Source: Sacculina carcini (taxonomy: Eukaryota; Arthropoda; Thecostraca; Sacculinidae). From it: a stretch of 64,000 nt of DNA. The notes under the pieces were generated by a model. The model was not told the DNA's origin. It saw only the letters and a list, made by a program, of their open reading frames with translations, and made no database searches. Positions 22,201 to 31,924 of the stretch are shown piece by piece (within the stretch, counting starts at the first letter, position 1; each line of letters opens with the position of its first letter). The stretch covers positions 3,388,501-3,452,500 of the forward strand of contig OU696576.1 in the NCBI GenBank assembly GCA_916048095.2, in the 5' to 3' direction. Both the position numbers and the translations under genes were made by a program.

Positions 22201-23340
22201 TATATATATATATACTGGAGATTGAGATTCGCTGGAGATTGGTGGTCATATTGTTGAGGATGCAGCGTGGCAGCGGAAGGAGTCCGATGTTCACCACATC
22301 AATGTGGCCGAGCTGGAAGGGGTATTGAAAGGATTGAATTTGGCTGTCAAGTGGAATTTGACCGATGTGGAAGTACGCACTGATTCAGCAACGGTATTGG
22401 GCTGGGTCAACACAGCCTTAAATAAGGAGAGAAGAATCAAGACAAAAGGTTCAGCTCAAGCTCCTTCACCAAGTCACACAGTATACCCAACCGTCGCTTT
22501 ATCAGAAGCTCAGCTGCACCTTTTGTCTTGATTCTTCTCTCCTTATTAAAAGGCTGCGTTGACCCAGCCCAATACCGTTGCTGAATCAGTGCGTACTTCC
22601 ACATCGGTCAAATTCCAATTGACAGCCAAATTCAATCCTTTCAATACCCCTTCCAGTTCAGCCACATTGATGTGGTGAACATCGGAATCCTTCCGCTGCC
22701 ACGCTGCATCCTCAACAATATGACCACCAATCTCCAGCGCCACGCCAACGGCCAAGTTGCTAGCGTCACACCACACCACCCCCTTCTTTGTTTTTGGCAC
22801 ATTCCACACACCCCCTACAGGGTCACCACGCCTTACTCTATCTAACACTTCTCGAATCATTTTCACAACATTGTTCAAGTTCAAGTTCAAGTTCAAATTG
22901 TATTTTTTCCACAAGCAAATAACAAATAGCATAACAACAATAAATAAAGAAAGTGGATATAGAGTCTGCTGAGACATTGTCTCTTTTGCAGACTTATGTA
23001 ATAATGATAATTTTGTTCCAACATGAAACATTGACAAGTGATTAAATAATGATTATATGATACAGTGATTAAACATTGTTATATATATGAGTTGTTAAAT
23101 AAGTATATATATAACAATGTGTGATGTATGACACGCTATATTATATAGATTTAATGGCACAACAATATTACCAGATACACAATTCATAGTACTCTCTCAC
23201 ACATATTGAGTGTGACAAAGAATTGACAATGACAATAATGACGATGACAAAAATTCAACACTGCACACGAGTCGAGAATATGTTAAAATCACATTTTCGG
23301 CATGCCAGCACGCTATCATGCAGAGGTACAACATCATACG

Positions 23341-25455
23341 TCAGTGATCCAAATCGAGCAAGTACTTTTTTATTTTGTACTTGAAGGAGCTAACTGTCAT
23401 TGAGGAGACCTGTGTTTTCAATGAATCGGGAAGAGCATTCCATGTTTCGGGTCCTAAATATAAGATAGAATTACGGAATAATTGAGTCCGGTAGTTCGGT
23501 ACATGTAAATTTATGTTATTTCTTCTAGTCAGTTGGGAGTGATGCAGAACATGGAAGATTCCATTTTCATGTTTTATCGATCTGAATGTATCCAACAAAA
23601 AAAAAAAATATCTGTGAATGTGTCTTAACTTCAAGAGTTTCGCTTTTCTAAAGATATCATCTGCTGAGTCATATTTCTTTTTGAAAGACATTATTTTTAG
23701 AACACGTTTTTGTTGAACGAATAATTTGTCCAAAAACGAAGGCCAAGTGCACCCCCAGACAGATATACAATATATAAGTTTTGAATAACATAGAGTGTAG
23801 TATATCGTCCGCATTGCTTCTGTACTAAGCTTATTACGAACCCTATACATAATGCCGGCAATGATGGATAAATTCTTGCATAGGTTGTCGATGTGATTAT
23901 TCCAGTTGATATATTCATCTATTAACACCCCCAAGAATTTCACTGTTTGTACTCGATGCACCACTTCTCCATTTAACATCACTGTGTCCAGGTGATGTGT
24001 GAGTGATCTGTGCTGAAATAACATTATATTGGTTTTAGATGTATTTATTTTCAGTTTATTTGCATTCATCCAACAGTTCACGAGAACCAGTGTTTGTGTC
24101 AGTCTAGAGTGAAGGCATTGTAAATCATCTGCGGAAACAAGGATGCTCGTGTCGTCAGCGTACATTGTTAAGTGTGCTTCTTTTGCAACATATGTTATAT
24201 CATTTATGTATAGCAAAAATAAGATTGGTCCCAATATAGATCCCTGTGGTACTCCATGGTGAATGTATTTATATTGTGAAGGCGAATTGTTACAGACAAC
24301 AAATTGCTTCCGTCCGGAGAGATAACTTTCGTATAATTTATGAACGGGCCCTCTCAATCCAGCGTTTTTTAATTTAGCAAGTAAAATGCGATGGTTCAAG
24401 GAGTCAAATGCTTTGGAAATGTCTATAAAAATTGCAGCCACATATCGCTTTCTATCCAATTGCTCATATATCGTCGAAACAAAATGCAGAAGAGCCGACT
24501 GAGTTGATTTATTTTTTCTAAATCCAAATTGGGTGTGAGATATAAGACTTTTTGCTTCAAGAAAATCAATGAGTCTGCATGCAATGGCCTTTTCATAGAT
24601 TTTACTCATGACTGGTAGTAAGGATATCAATCTGTCATTATTTATGTCCGTCTTGGCGCCTGCTTTAAACAGAGGTAATGACTTGGAAATTTTTAATTTA
24701 GTGGGAAATATGCCTTTACGGAAGGATAAATTAATCAGGTACGTGAGAGGAGCGGATATGAAGTCTGCGGTCTTTTTAAGCATGAAAGCGGTTACTTCAT
24801 CAAATCCTGCGGAATTCGATTTTATTGATAGTGTGTGTCTCTTAATTTCCTCTACACTACAGGGAAGTAAGTACATAGATGCGGCTGAAGACGCGTCCAA
24901 ATATGTAGTAAATGCGGTGCCAGGGTCTTGATCATCATATCCAACAATATTCGTAAAGTGACTGTTGAATTTGTTAGCAACTTCATGCCTTGCAATTGAG
25001 TCCAAACCAATTGACTTCTCGGGAGATTTTTTTCGGTATCCCAAGACTGCATGTATTTGTTTCCAAGTTTCTTTTGGATTCCCTTGTATGTCTCCGAATT
25101 GTTTGGTGTAATATGCATTTCTGGTATCTCTGAGTACTTGTGTCAGCGTATTTCTGAACTTTTTGTATCTTTCCTTATATGTAAGAGGCCATTTTCGTGA
25201 TAGTCTCGCCAATCTATGTTTCTCTCTGATACTTTTAATGATTCCGGGTGTTAAATATGGACATAATTTTGGCAATTTTTTCTTTCCGAAATATTTGAGT
25301 GGAAAATTATTTTCGAAATATTTCATGAATTTGTCAAAGAAAGTATTGAAAGCAGCATCAGGGCATTCACACTCGTAAACATCGTCCCAGTTTTGATATG
25401 AAATATCATCTACAAATTTATTCATGTTGTTACTATTGAAATCTCGTCTCAGCAC
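23341..25455 (-). CDS. CR1-like LINE reverse transcriptase (long open frame)
   Basis: The uninterrupted 704-codon frame reads through a linker helix region, the RT leader (KSNSAGFDEVTAFMLKKTAD), SLPLFKAGAKTD, TQFGFRKNKSTQSAL, the first catalytic block VAAIFIDISKAFDSLNHRIL, HHGVPQGSILGPILFLLYIN, and the catalytic YADDTSILVS. The C-terminal domain has LIYCISVWG and GPETWNALPDSLK, as in CR1/Daphne/Crack-type LINEs. The usual NYRPISLL block reads NDRLISLLPV, a substitution. The frame is separated from the endonuclease upstream by a frameshift or stop near 25456-25502, so the full ORF2 is broken although the RT is intact. Confidence 0.9.
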   Translation of the reverse strand: MLRRDFNSNNMNKFVDDISYQNWDDVYECECPDAAFNTFFDKFMKYFENNFPLKYFGKKKLPKLCPYLTPGIIKSIREKHRLARLSRKWPLTYKERYKKFRNTLTQVLRDTRNAYYTKQFGDIQGNPKETWKQIHAVLGYRKKSPEKSIGLDSIARHEVANKFNSHFTNIVGYDDQDPGTAFTTYLDASSAASMYLLPCSVEEIKRHTLSIKSNSAGFDEVTAFMLKKTADFISAPLTYLINLSFRKGIFPTKLKISKSLPLFKAGAKTDINNDRLISLLPVMSKIYEKAIACRLIDFLEAKSLISHTQFGFRKNKSTQSALLHFVSTIYEQLDRKRYVAAIFIDISKAFDSLNHRILLAKLKNAGLRGPVHKLYESYLSGRKQFVVCNNSPSQYKYIHHGVPQGSILGPILFLLYINDITYVAKEAHLTMYADDTSILVSADDLQCLHSRLTQTLVLVNCWMNANKLKINTSKTNIMLFQHRSLTHHLDTVMLNGEVVHRVQTVKFLGVLIDEYINWNNHIDNLCKNLSIIAGIMYRVRNKLSTEAMRTIYYTLCYSKLIYCISVWGCTWPSFLDKLFVQQKRVLKIMSFKKKYDSADDIFRKAKLLKLRHIHRYFFFLLDTFRSIKHENGIFHVLHHSQLTRRNNINLHVPNYRTQLFRNSILYLGPETWNALPDSLKTQVSSMTVSSFKYKIKKYLLDLDH

Positions 25456-25502
25456 AGTTTGGTCGTTATCCGCAGCGATAGAGTTTTCTCTAAAATTCGA
25501 GA

Positions 25503-26210
25503 CTATTGGAAAATGATATCGGATTGTATGATATAGTTGGAGGTGTTTTTCTCTATATTATTGGTCCATATGTGATCGATGAGTGCAGCCGAGTTCTTTG
25601 ATATTCTGGTGGGCTTTGTAGTCACTGGCCATAAGGAAAAGGTTAACATTAAGTTTGTAAAATCTTTGAATTGAGTGTTTCGTATTAGAAGGTTTATATT
25701 CCAATCTCCGAACAGAAAAATGGCATGATAAGATTTTCTAGAGACTTCGTTGAGTATATCGTTGATTCTTTCAAGAAATTTATTAAAATTCCCGTTCGGC
25801 GGCCTATAGATTGAAGCAAGAAAAAATTTGCTCTTACCTCGCTCAATTTCTACACTTACACATTCAAATTCAGGTTCACTCAGACACAATTCGTGTAACT
25901 GGGTGGATATATGTTTGGCATGCACATACATGGCTACTCCACCACCATTTATGTTTCTGTGAACCCCGTACATTGTGTAGTTGGGAATTTTATATATCTG
26001 CGCTATGTCTTTGTCAAGTCTCGTTTCGGCAAATCCCATTACATCAAATTTATGCTCACTGACAGATATAACTTCGTCTAGGTAGTCATACAAATTAGAG
26101 GGAATGCTCACGATATTCAATGCAACGATCGAGAAGGTGGATACGTCATAGGTCGTTAAACTGACATCCAATGTTGCGTATTGAGATTCAGGAATTGATT
26201 TCATTTCTAC
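25503..26210 (-). pseudogene. Endonuclease domain of the CR1-like LINE
   Basis: The frame begins inside LTR-element sequence (26384-26211 is read-through) and enters LINE coding with IVSIPSNLYDYLDEVISVSE, VMGFAETRLDK (the catalytic glutamate block), INGGGVAMYVH, FFLASIYRPPNG, AIFLFGDWNINLL and SAALIDHIWTN. These are the apurinic/apyrimidinic endonuclease signatures. It ends at a stop at 25503, just before the RT frame, and the SDH block is altered (IIQSDIIFQ). Confidence 0.8.
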
Positions 26211-26294
26211 ACCGACCAGTCTGTCCCAATGTCCGCCATGCGCTCTGCGTTTAATGAAACTGCAGGCCAGTCTCAACCACCTCGCCACCGGGTA

Positions 26295-27036
26295 ATGGCA
26301 AAAATTTCCCAAGATATGATAAAGCCATTCAATGGAGACGGAGATGTTTTCGCATGGATAAAAAAAAGTGCGACTTGTTGCCAAGCTCCAGAAAGTGGAT
26401 GATGTGGCGAGTTTGCTCCCACTGTACTTGGAAGGCTCTGCGCTTGCAACATATTTAGAAATGGAGGAGAATTATCAGGAAGATGCTGACAGAATCGAAG
26501 AAAAACTAAAGGAAGTATTTTCAGACAGTGTCTTCATTGCGTATCATAAATTGACCAGAATGAGATGGACAGGTGAGCCCATTGATGTGTTTTCAAATGA
26601 AATAAGGCGGTTGGCTGGACTGTCAGGATTTGTTGGAGAAGGTCTTGATAATATTGTAAAGTTAAAATTCGTGAACGGATTTCCTGATGACATCAGCAAG
26701 CAGTTGCAGCAGATCAACAATGTGGGGTGTGTTCCATTGGGCGAAGTGCTTAGCAGGGCCAGAGTACTTGCTGTGAGAGGAGATAGCTCCGTGAACGCAT
26801 TGGCGGCGAACAACACGCTGACTGACAGAAGAAAAACTGCAGTGCGCCGGAACTCATTCGAAGACAAATGCGTCGTACGCGGAGAGCCTCATATAGCGCG
26901 AAGTGGCAGCCATAGAAAATCAGTGACGTGTTTTAGATGTGGCAAGGAAGGCCACATTGCAGTTCAGTGCACCGCTGATCCGGGAAACGACCAAAGGGGA
27001 ACTGGTGCGCCAGCAGTCACCCCTTTGACTCACTGA
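26295..27036 (+). pseudogene. gag of the divergent LTR element (one frameshift)
   Basis: An ATG at 26295 opens a capsid-like frame. A run of eight A's at 26360-26367 shifts it, and the protein continues in the next frame from about 26368 to the stop at 27034-27036. Visible features are LLPLYLEGSALATYLEMEE, FIAYHKLTRMRWTGEPIDVF and a CCHC zinc knuckle, CFRCGKEGHIAVQC, near 26931. One base too many in the A run explains the break; sequencing error there is possible. The stop of gag overlaps the ATG of pol at 27036. Confidence 0.8.
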
Positions 27037-29870
27037 TGGCGCAGCCTGGCAGACTGCCTCTGGTCAATGTTTTAGTTGTAGGCAGAAATGTTCGGGCATT
27101 AGTGGATACCGGCTGTTCAACAGTTGTCGTGACGACGGAGATTGTTAAGAATTATGAGGCAGGTGGTTTCATAAGTGCGTTTGACGGGAGGCAGGTGCAA
27201 TGCCGAGGGAAGACCTGGGTCAAATTGACAGTGGAAGGCAGAAGCGTGAGAGTGCGTGCGATGGTAGTTGATAAGATAGTGAACGACATAGATTGTGTAT
27301 TAGGGATGGATGTGATTGATTGTCTTGGTGGTGTATTTGTGACAAATAATGGTGTCAAATTTGGGGATTGCAGTTGTGTTGCTGTGGGTGCTGAGACACC
27401 AGCACCAGGCAATATAACATACCATAGTAAGAAAAATGAGAGTAAACAATTGAGTATCAACGATAAAGACTTTTTCACGTCGTTCGATGGAGAAAAATGG
27501 GAGGTAGAATGGTTTGTGAAGGAAGACTCCCCAGTGTTAAATAACTCTATCGGCTGCTACAATCAAACAATAAAGTCAGAAACACGTCACGAGTTTGACA
27601 CCGAAGTGAAACGTTGGGTAGCAGAAGGGATTCTGGTGCCGTGGACAGGCAACACAAAGTCGGGTGTATTACCGCTGCTTGCAGTGGTGCAACCGACGAA
27701 GAGAAAAGTTCGCCCAGTACTCGATTTTCGAGAATTAAATGAATATGTGAGTAGTCATACGGGTGATGAATTCATCGATATATGTAATGAAAAATTGAGG
27801 AAATGGAGGTGCATCGATGGTCCTGCGTCTGTGGTAGATTTGAAGACGGCATATCTACAAGTTCACGTGTCGAAGAAATTATGGAAATATCAGTTGGTCA
27901 AATACCGCGGCAGAGTCTACACTATGACGAGAATGGGTTTTGGGTTATGTTCAGCCCCTAGAGTAATGACGAAAATTGTGCGAACGGTGCTGCAGCAGTC
28001 AGATGTGATTGAGCGTGCTACCGACTCATACATCGACGATATTATCGTGAATGAGACCATAATTTCAGTGAAGGCAGTGGTGCAACATCGACAGAAATAT
28101 GGATTGGTGGCAAAACAGCCAGTGCCAATTGAGGAATGTGCTGTGCTGGGCATGAAAGTGTTCAGAAACATAAATGGTGCACTTGTGTACAAAAGAGGAA
28201 ATGAAGTTCCACGGTCGGTTGATAAATTAACAAAAAGGGAATTGTTCTCGTTGTGCGGAAAATTGGTAGGCCATTACCCGGTGGCGAGGTGGTTGAGACT
28301 GGCCTGCAGTTTCATTAAACGCAGAGCGCATGGCGGACATTGGGACAGACTGGTCGGTGACAATGTTATGAAAATGATTCGAGAAGTGTTAGATAGAGTA
28401 AGGCGTGGTGACCCTGTAGGGGGTGTGTGGAATGTGCCAAAAACAAAGAAGGGGGTGGTTTGGTGTGACGCTAGCAACTTGGCCGTTGGCGTGGCGCTGG
28501 AGATTGGTGGTCATATTGTTGAGGATGCAGCGTGGCAGCGGAAGGAGTCCGATGTTCACCACATCAATGTGGCTGAACTGGAAGGGGTATTGAAAGGATT
28601 GAATTTGGCTGTCAAGTGGAATTTGACCGATGTGGAAGTACGCAATGATTCAGCAACGGTATTGGGCTGGGTCAACGCAGCCTTAAATAAGGAGAGAAGA
28701 ATCAAGACAAAAGGTGCAGATGAGCTTCTGATAAAGCGACGGTTGGGTATACTGTGTGACTTGGTGGAGGAGCTCGAGCTGAATTTTAAGATTGTGCGAG
28801 TTCCCACTACGGTAAATAAAGCAGACGAACTGATCCGCGTCAAGAAAGAATGGCTGGCAATGCTCGTAGAAAGTGAAGAAGAGAATCATTGCACCGCGTC
28901 GAGTTCTAGTGTATGTGCTATGACGTCGGAAAGACTCGCTGAACTCCATGAATTACATCATATGGGTGTGGATAGAACACTTTATTTAGCGCGACAAGAG
29001 GATCCAAGAGTGACACGAGACCAAACACAACGTGTTGTTCAATGCTGTGTTAGATGCCAATCAATCGATCCAGCACCAGTCCAGCACACGTCCGGAAGCC
29101 TGAATGTGAGCAAGTCATGGTCAAGATTGGCCATTGACGTGACTAATTACCGCCAGCAAACATATCTGTCAATTGTGGACTGCGGTCCAGGTCGGTTCGC
29201 CATCTGGCGAGAGTTGCGTGCTGATAACGCAGAGCTGGTGTGTGCCATTCTCGATGAGATATTCAGGGAAAGAGGTCCAGTTCTCGAGCTGCTCATGGAC
29301 AATGGTATGGTGTTTAGATCAGAGCAAATGAAAAGACTGATGGAAAGGTGGAAGATACAACCCTATTTCAGAGCTGCATATCGCCCAAGTGGTAACGGCA
29401 TTGTAGAGCGTAACCATCGTACCATCAAAGCTTTGGCAGATAAAGCTCAAGTGACACCGTTGTCGGCAGTGTTTTGGTACAATATGACGCCACGCGAGGG
29501 CTTGACTCACAATTCGGTACCACATAAACACGTCCATGCATACGAGTGGAGAAATCCATCGTTAGAAATGCCGCCGAGACGCGAGTCCACTCAGTCTTCC
29601 ATCAGCGTAGGGGATGAAGTTTGGGTGATGCCCCCCGTTCCTAAATGTACAACGCAGTGGACGCGCGGTAGAGTAACAGACATCAATTCGCCAATCAACA
29701 TTTATGTAGACGGGATGCCGCGACATATATTGGATGTGCGGCCGGCAAGAGACGCTCATGACCAACGCCACGTTCCGACAGATGCAGAGCTCGACGATGT
29801 GGAATTGCCTCGGCGCTCAACAAGACAACGGAAGACCCCGGCGTGGCTAGATGATTATGTTACTGATTGA
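27036..29870 (+). CDS. Pol polyprotein of the divergent LTR element (944 codons, intact)
   Basis: One open frame carries, in order: an aspartic protease (RALVDTGCSTVVV, residues about 23-36); reverse transcriptase with RPVLDFRELNEYV (about 226-238), ASVVDLKTAYLQVHV, MTRMGFGLCSAPRVM and the catalytic SYIDDIIVNE (about 330-339); RNase H with VWCDASNLAVGVAL, INVAELEGVLKGLNLAV and VEVRNDSATVLGWVN; an integrase zinc-binding segment (HHMGVD...CCVRCQ); and the core with SRLAIDVTNY, LLMDNGMVFRSEQM and RPSGNGIVERNHRTIKAL. The three integrase acidic residues are present. RNase H carries N in the DVEVRNDSA block where the 22-kb copy has T; the neighbouring D is kept. It could still be functional if expressed. 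Confidence 0.92.
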   Translation: MAQPGRLPLVNVLVVGRNVRALVDTGCSTVVVTTEIVKNYEAGGFISAFDGRQVQCRGKTWVKLTVEGRSVRVRAMVVDKIVNDIDCVLGMDVIDCLGGVFVTNNGVKFGDCSCVAVGAETPAPGNITYHSKKNESKQLSINDKDFFTSFDGEKWEVEWFVKEDSPVLNNSIGCYNQTIKSETRHEFDTEVKRWVAEGILVPWTGNTKSGVLPLLAVVQPTKRKVRPVLDFRELNEYVSSHTGDEFIDICNEKLRKWRCIDGPASVVDLKTAYLQVHVSKKLWKYQLVKYRGRVYTMTRMGFGLCSAPRVMTKIVRTVLQQSDVIERATDSYIDDIIVNETIISVKAVVQHRQKYGLVAKQPVPIEECAVLGMKVFRNINGALVYKRGNEVPRSVDKLTKRELFSLCGKLVGHYPVARWLRLACSFIKRRAHGGHWDRLVGDNVMKMIREVLDRVRRGDPVGGVWNVPKTKKGVVWCDASNLAVGVALEIGGHIVEDAAWQRKESDVHHINVAELEGVLKGLNLAVKWNLTDVEVRNDSATVLGWVNAALNKERRIKTKGADELLIKRRLGILCDLVEELELNFKIVRVPTTVNKADELIRVKKEWLAMLVESEEENHCTASSSSVCAMTSERLAELHELHHMGVDRTLYLARQEDPRVTRDQTQRVVQCCVRCQSIDPAPVQHTSGSLNVSKSWSRLAIDVTNYRQQTYLSIVDCGPGRFAIWRELRADNAELVCAILDEIFRERGPVLELLMDNGMVFRSEQMKRLMERWKIQPYFRAAYRPSGNGIVERNHRTIKALADKAQVTPLSAVFWYNMTPREGLTHNSVPHKHVHAYEWRNPSLEMPPRRESTQSSISVGDEVWVMPPVPKCTTQWTRGRVTDINSPINIYVDGMPRHILDVRPARDAHDQRHVPTDAELDDVELPRRSTRQRKTPAWLDDYVTD

Positions 29871-29889
29871 TCTTCAGATCAAGGGGGCA

Positions 29890-29893
29890 TGTA

Positions 29894-29926
<33 letters not shown>
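29890..29926. repeat. (TA)n microsatellite
   Basis: About 34 bases of pure TA directly after the TGTAG that follows the LTR element's purine tract. Confidence 0.95.
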
Positions 29927-29928
<2 letters not shown>

Positions 29929-29929
<1 letters not shown>

Positions 29930-30580
29930 AAATTCGTTTGGACAGCGTTGTTGTTGTGTAGCCACAAACGTCGCCGAAACTCGCACTACATTGGCTACAC
30001 AACAACAACGCTGTCCAAACGAATTTCAGCACACCTTCAAGACGGAGCCATTGCCAGGCACTACCGCCAGCAGCATCAAATCAAAGTGGACCGAAAGACT
30101 ATGGATGAGAAAACCGAAATCATTTACAGAGAAAATGATATCCGTAGGCTCAAAATAATTGAAGCTGTATTTATTAATAAAAATAAATGTGAAATTAACA
30201 TTCAACAACAGCCAGATGTCGCCCTCCCATCCATGCGACACCAATCGACCTTGGCACATAGGTGCTAATTTTGTAACGACCGTTTGCCGCATAGGTGTCA
30301 TTATGTAGGTGCCACATTGGCACATGAGTGATATATTGTCTCACCTTGTATATAAACACCGTTTATCGTGGACTGTTTGGTATTGTGTATTTTGTTTTGT
30401 ATTGTGTTATATCTACTTCTCCTGACGATGGCTAGTGATAGCCGAAAGGTACCTCGAGGAATAAACTTCAGTGAACAACTGAGTGTGTTGTCTCCTGAAC
30501 ACAGAAAAATCGTGCGCAGCATAGAGAAGCTATCGTACCAGCACAACAGTGCCCAGATTGCTGTTGATTTCAACAAATCG
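29929..30580 (+). mobile_element. Penelope-like element, 5'-truncated, with inverted start
   Basis: The plus strand encodes the GIY-YIG endonuclease end of a Penelope-like element: HYIGYTTTTLSKRISAHLQD near 29982, a basic linker, EIIYRENDIRRLKIIEAVFI near 30117, and a stop at 30266. Upstream, 29929-29964 is an exact inverted repeat of 29992-30027, giving a hairpin with 36-bp arms. Such inverted 5' ends are common in Penelope insertions. Downstream non-coding sequence holds a hammerhead-like motif (30422-30447), expected in the pLTR. RT is missing. Confidence 0.85.
30422..30447 (+). ncRNA. Hammerhead ribozyme-like motif
   Basis: CTGACGA (30422-30428) matches the core CUGANGA. It is followed by a 5-bp stem II GGCTA/TAGCC with a GTGA loop (30430-30443), then GAAA (30444-30447). 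Penelope-like elements are known to carry minimal hammerheads. Stem III and the cleavage triplet are not securely identified, so activity is uncertain. Confidence 0.55.
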
Positions 30581-30582
30581 TG

Positions 30583-30621
30583 CATATATATATACATGCA
30601 TATATATATATATATGCTCGT

Positions 30622-30697
<76 letters not shown>
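30583..30697. repeat. Long (TA)n microsatellite with imperfections
   Basis: A TA-rich run of about 110 bases with a few ATACATGCATA and GCTCGTATACA interruptions, lying between two Penelope-like fragments. Confidence 0.95.
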
Positions 30698-30699
<2 letters not shown>

Positions 30700-30724
30700 G
30701 AATTTAAGGATATACTCTGTTGTC

Positions 30725-31510
30725 TCAAAACTTGCAGTTGAGATCAACTCCTCTGCAGCCGTTCATCAATTTACTGGGTTCCACTTCCCGTATATATGCG
30801 GCCTCAACGTATTTTCTCTGGATGTGATCTCTCAGACCTTCATGTATTATTGACCATTTGATCCTTGCGGGGTTCGTCTGATGCTCCTCTCTGAAATGTT
30901 GTACGACTGCACTATTCAGTTTAGGATTAGTGTGCTCTATGATTCTAGTTTTGATAGGTCGGGCCGTTTCCCCAATGTATATTTTATGACACATGCCACA
31001 TTCGATTTTGTATATCAAGTGCTTTTTCCAGCACTGTTGCTTTTTGTTAGCCATATGGCATGTGTTACATTTCACTGGGCAACCCAGTTTTTCTTTTGGA
31101 GGTCCAAAGATACTTTTTAGAGGTCGACCAGCATCGAACCATACCCGAACCTTATCAGACAATCCTGTGCGTCTTAGAAGAGCCTTACATTGACGTTTGT
31201 GCGCTTCCCCGAGAAATGGCATTTTCAAATAGTAGAGATTCTTGTCTAAATTTCTCTTTTGTTTTCGTTCTGACTCGATGGCTCGTTTTTCAATTTGTTT
31301 TATAGCATGATGGGGGTAGTTATTTTGTTTCAAACGCTGTTTTACTTTGCCAAGCGATATGCTCATATCCTGTGGTGTTATCGACCTCCTACAAGCCCTC
31401 ACAAATTCACCATGTGCAACTGAATGTTTTGCTTGCCTAGGTCCATGGGAATGCCAGTTCATAATAGAGCCACTGTGAAACGGCTTCATATAAAGTTCAC
31501 TTGTGAACAT
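30725..31510 (-). mobile_element. Penelope-like element, minus strand, 5'-truncated
   Basis: From about 31490 the minus strand encodes an RT/endonuclease linker (ISLGKVKQRLKQNNYPHHAI, LRRTGLSDKVRVWFDAGRPL), a zinc-finger-like cysteine set (GCPVKCNTCH ... CWKKHLIYKIECGMCHKIYI), the GIY-YIG signature LIYKIECGMCHKIYIGETAR, then FREEHQTNPARIKWSIIHEG and a stop at 30725. The frame is intact over this span. The RT domain is missing because of 5' truncation. This family differs from the plus-strand copy at 29.9 kb. Confidence 0.88.
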
Positions 31511-31620
31511 ATCACATAACACAACACATATGTTATCACTGCTTGATAAAGCCGTAAGGCGAAACGTTGTGGTAAAAAAATAAATATTGTGTCTGAAGAA
31601 GTTCAACTTCATCTTATATC
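31511..31620 (+). repeat. Inverted Penelope pLTR piece with hammerhead-like core
   Basis: On the plus strand, CTTGATAAA (31542-31550), GCC-GTAA-GGC (31551-31560) and GAAAC (31561-31565) resemble a decayed hammerhead core. It is oriented opposite to the adjacent coding fragment, as expected for an inverted 5' piece of a Penelope insertion. Confidence 0.5.
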
Positions 31621-31924
31621 ATTTATCCACCAGACACGTGAGTACTCCATACATTTTGGATCTAAATATATATATATATATAAAATTATTTTTACATATT
31701 GTTTATCATGTTAATTGCATTGATGTTAATTGCTTGTTAATTTATAATTGTGAGAGTTCCTGAGTTGCCATGGCAACGCAACGGAAAAATGTAACACGGG
31801 GAGATTTTTTGCGGGGAGTGAGGAGAAGAGTGAGGGAAACGGAAGGAGTGTTTTACGTGTATTGGAGTTTGTTGAAAGTGTTGTTTCATTGTTAACTGTT
31901 TTATAATAAAAAACTACACTTGAA
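31621..31924. other. AT-rich stretch, nothing recognised
   Basis: It contains a short TA run (31667-31682) and no supported gene or element boundary. Confidence 0.4.

Larger units (their letters stand above)
22875..26210 (-). mobile_element. CR1-like LINE inserted in the inverted LTR-element copy
   Basis: The element runs minus, from near 26210 to a 3' tail of TTGAAC repeats (22876-22900, read on the minus strand). It interrupts pol between two bases that are close together in the intact copy (about 28360-28366), so the insertion point is exact to a few bases. The 5' end carries the endonuclease, followed by the RT in a second frame. Confidence 0.88.
22231..26298. mobile_element. Head-to-head palindromic copies of a divergent LTR element's pol
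   Basis: 22231-22450 is a plus-strand copy of the RNase H region of the element at 26.3-29.9 kb (same order as 28495-28713). It joins directly to a minus-strand copy of an overlapping region (22451-22874), which continues beyond a LINE insertion at 26211-26298 (equivalent to 28353-28266 reversed). The two copies form a hairpin with arms of about 200 bp. The minus copy then abuts the plus-strand gag start at 26295, a second inverted junction. This is an inversion or foldback rearrangement, not a normal tandem insertion. Confidence 0.85.
26295..29890 (+). mobile_element. Divergent LTR retrotransposon, nearly intact gag-pol
   Basis: A gag and a single long pol frame are followed by a purine tract (atcaagggggc, about 29878-29888) and TGTAG, the expected start of a 3' LTR. 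The sequence then runs into an AT repeat, and no LTR body is recognisable. The 5' LTR is absent because the element starts at an inverted junction (26295-26299). The RT and integrase resemble a divergent Ty3/gypsy-like family seen widely in invertebrates. A decayed relative lies at 50.3-51.7 kb. Confidence 0.85.

Noticed and set aside
24608-24931. Plus-strand 107-codon frame inside the CR1-like LINE
   Set aside because: Antisense of the intact RT frame, with no independent support.
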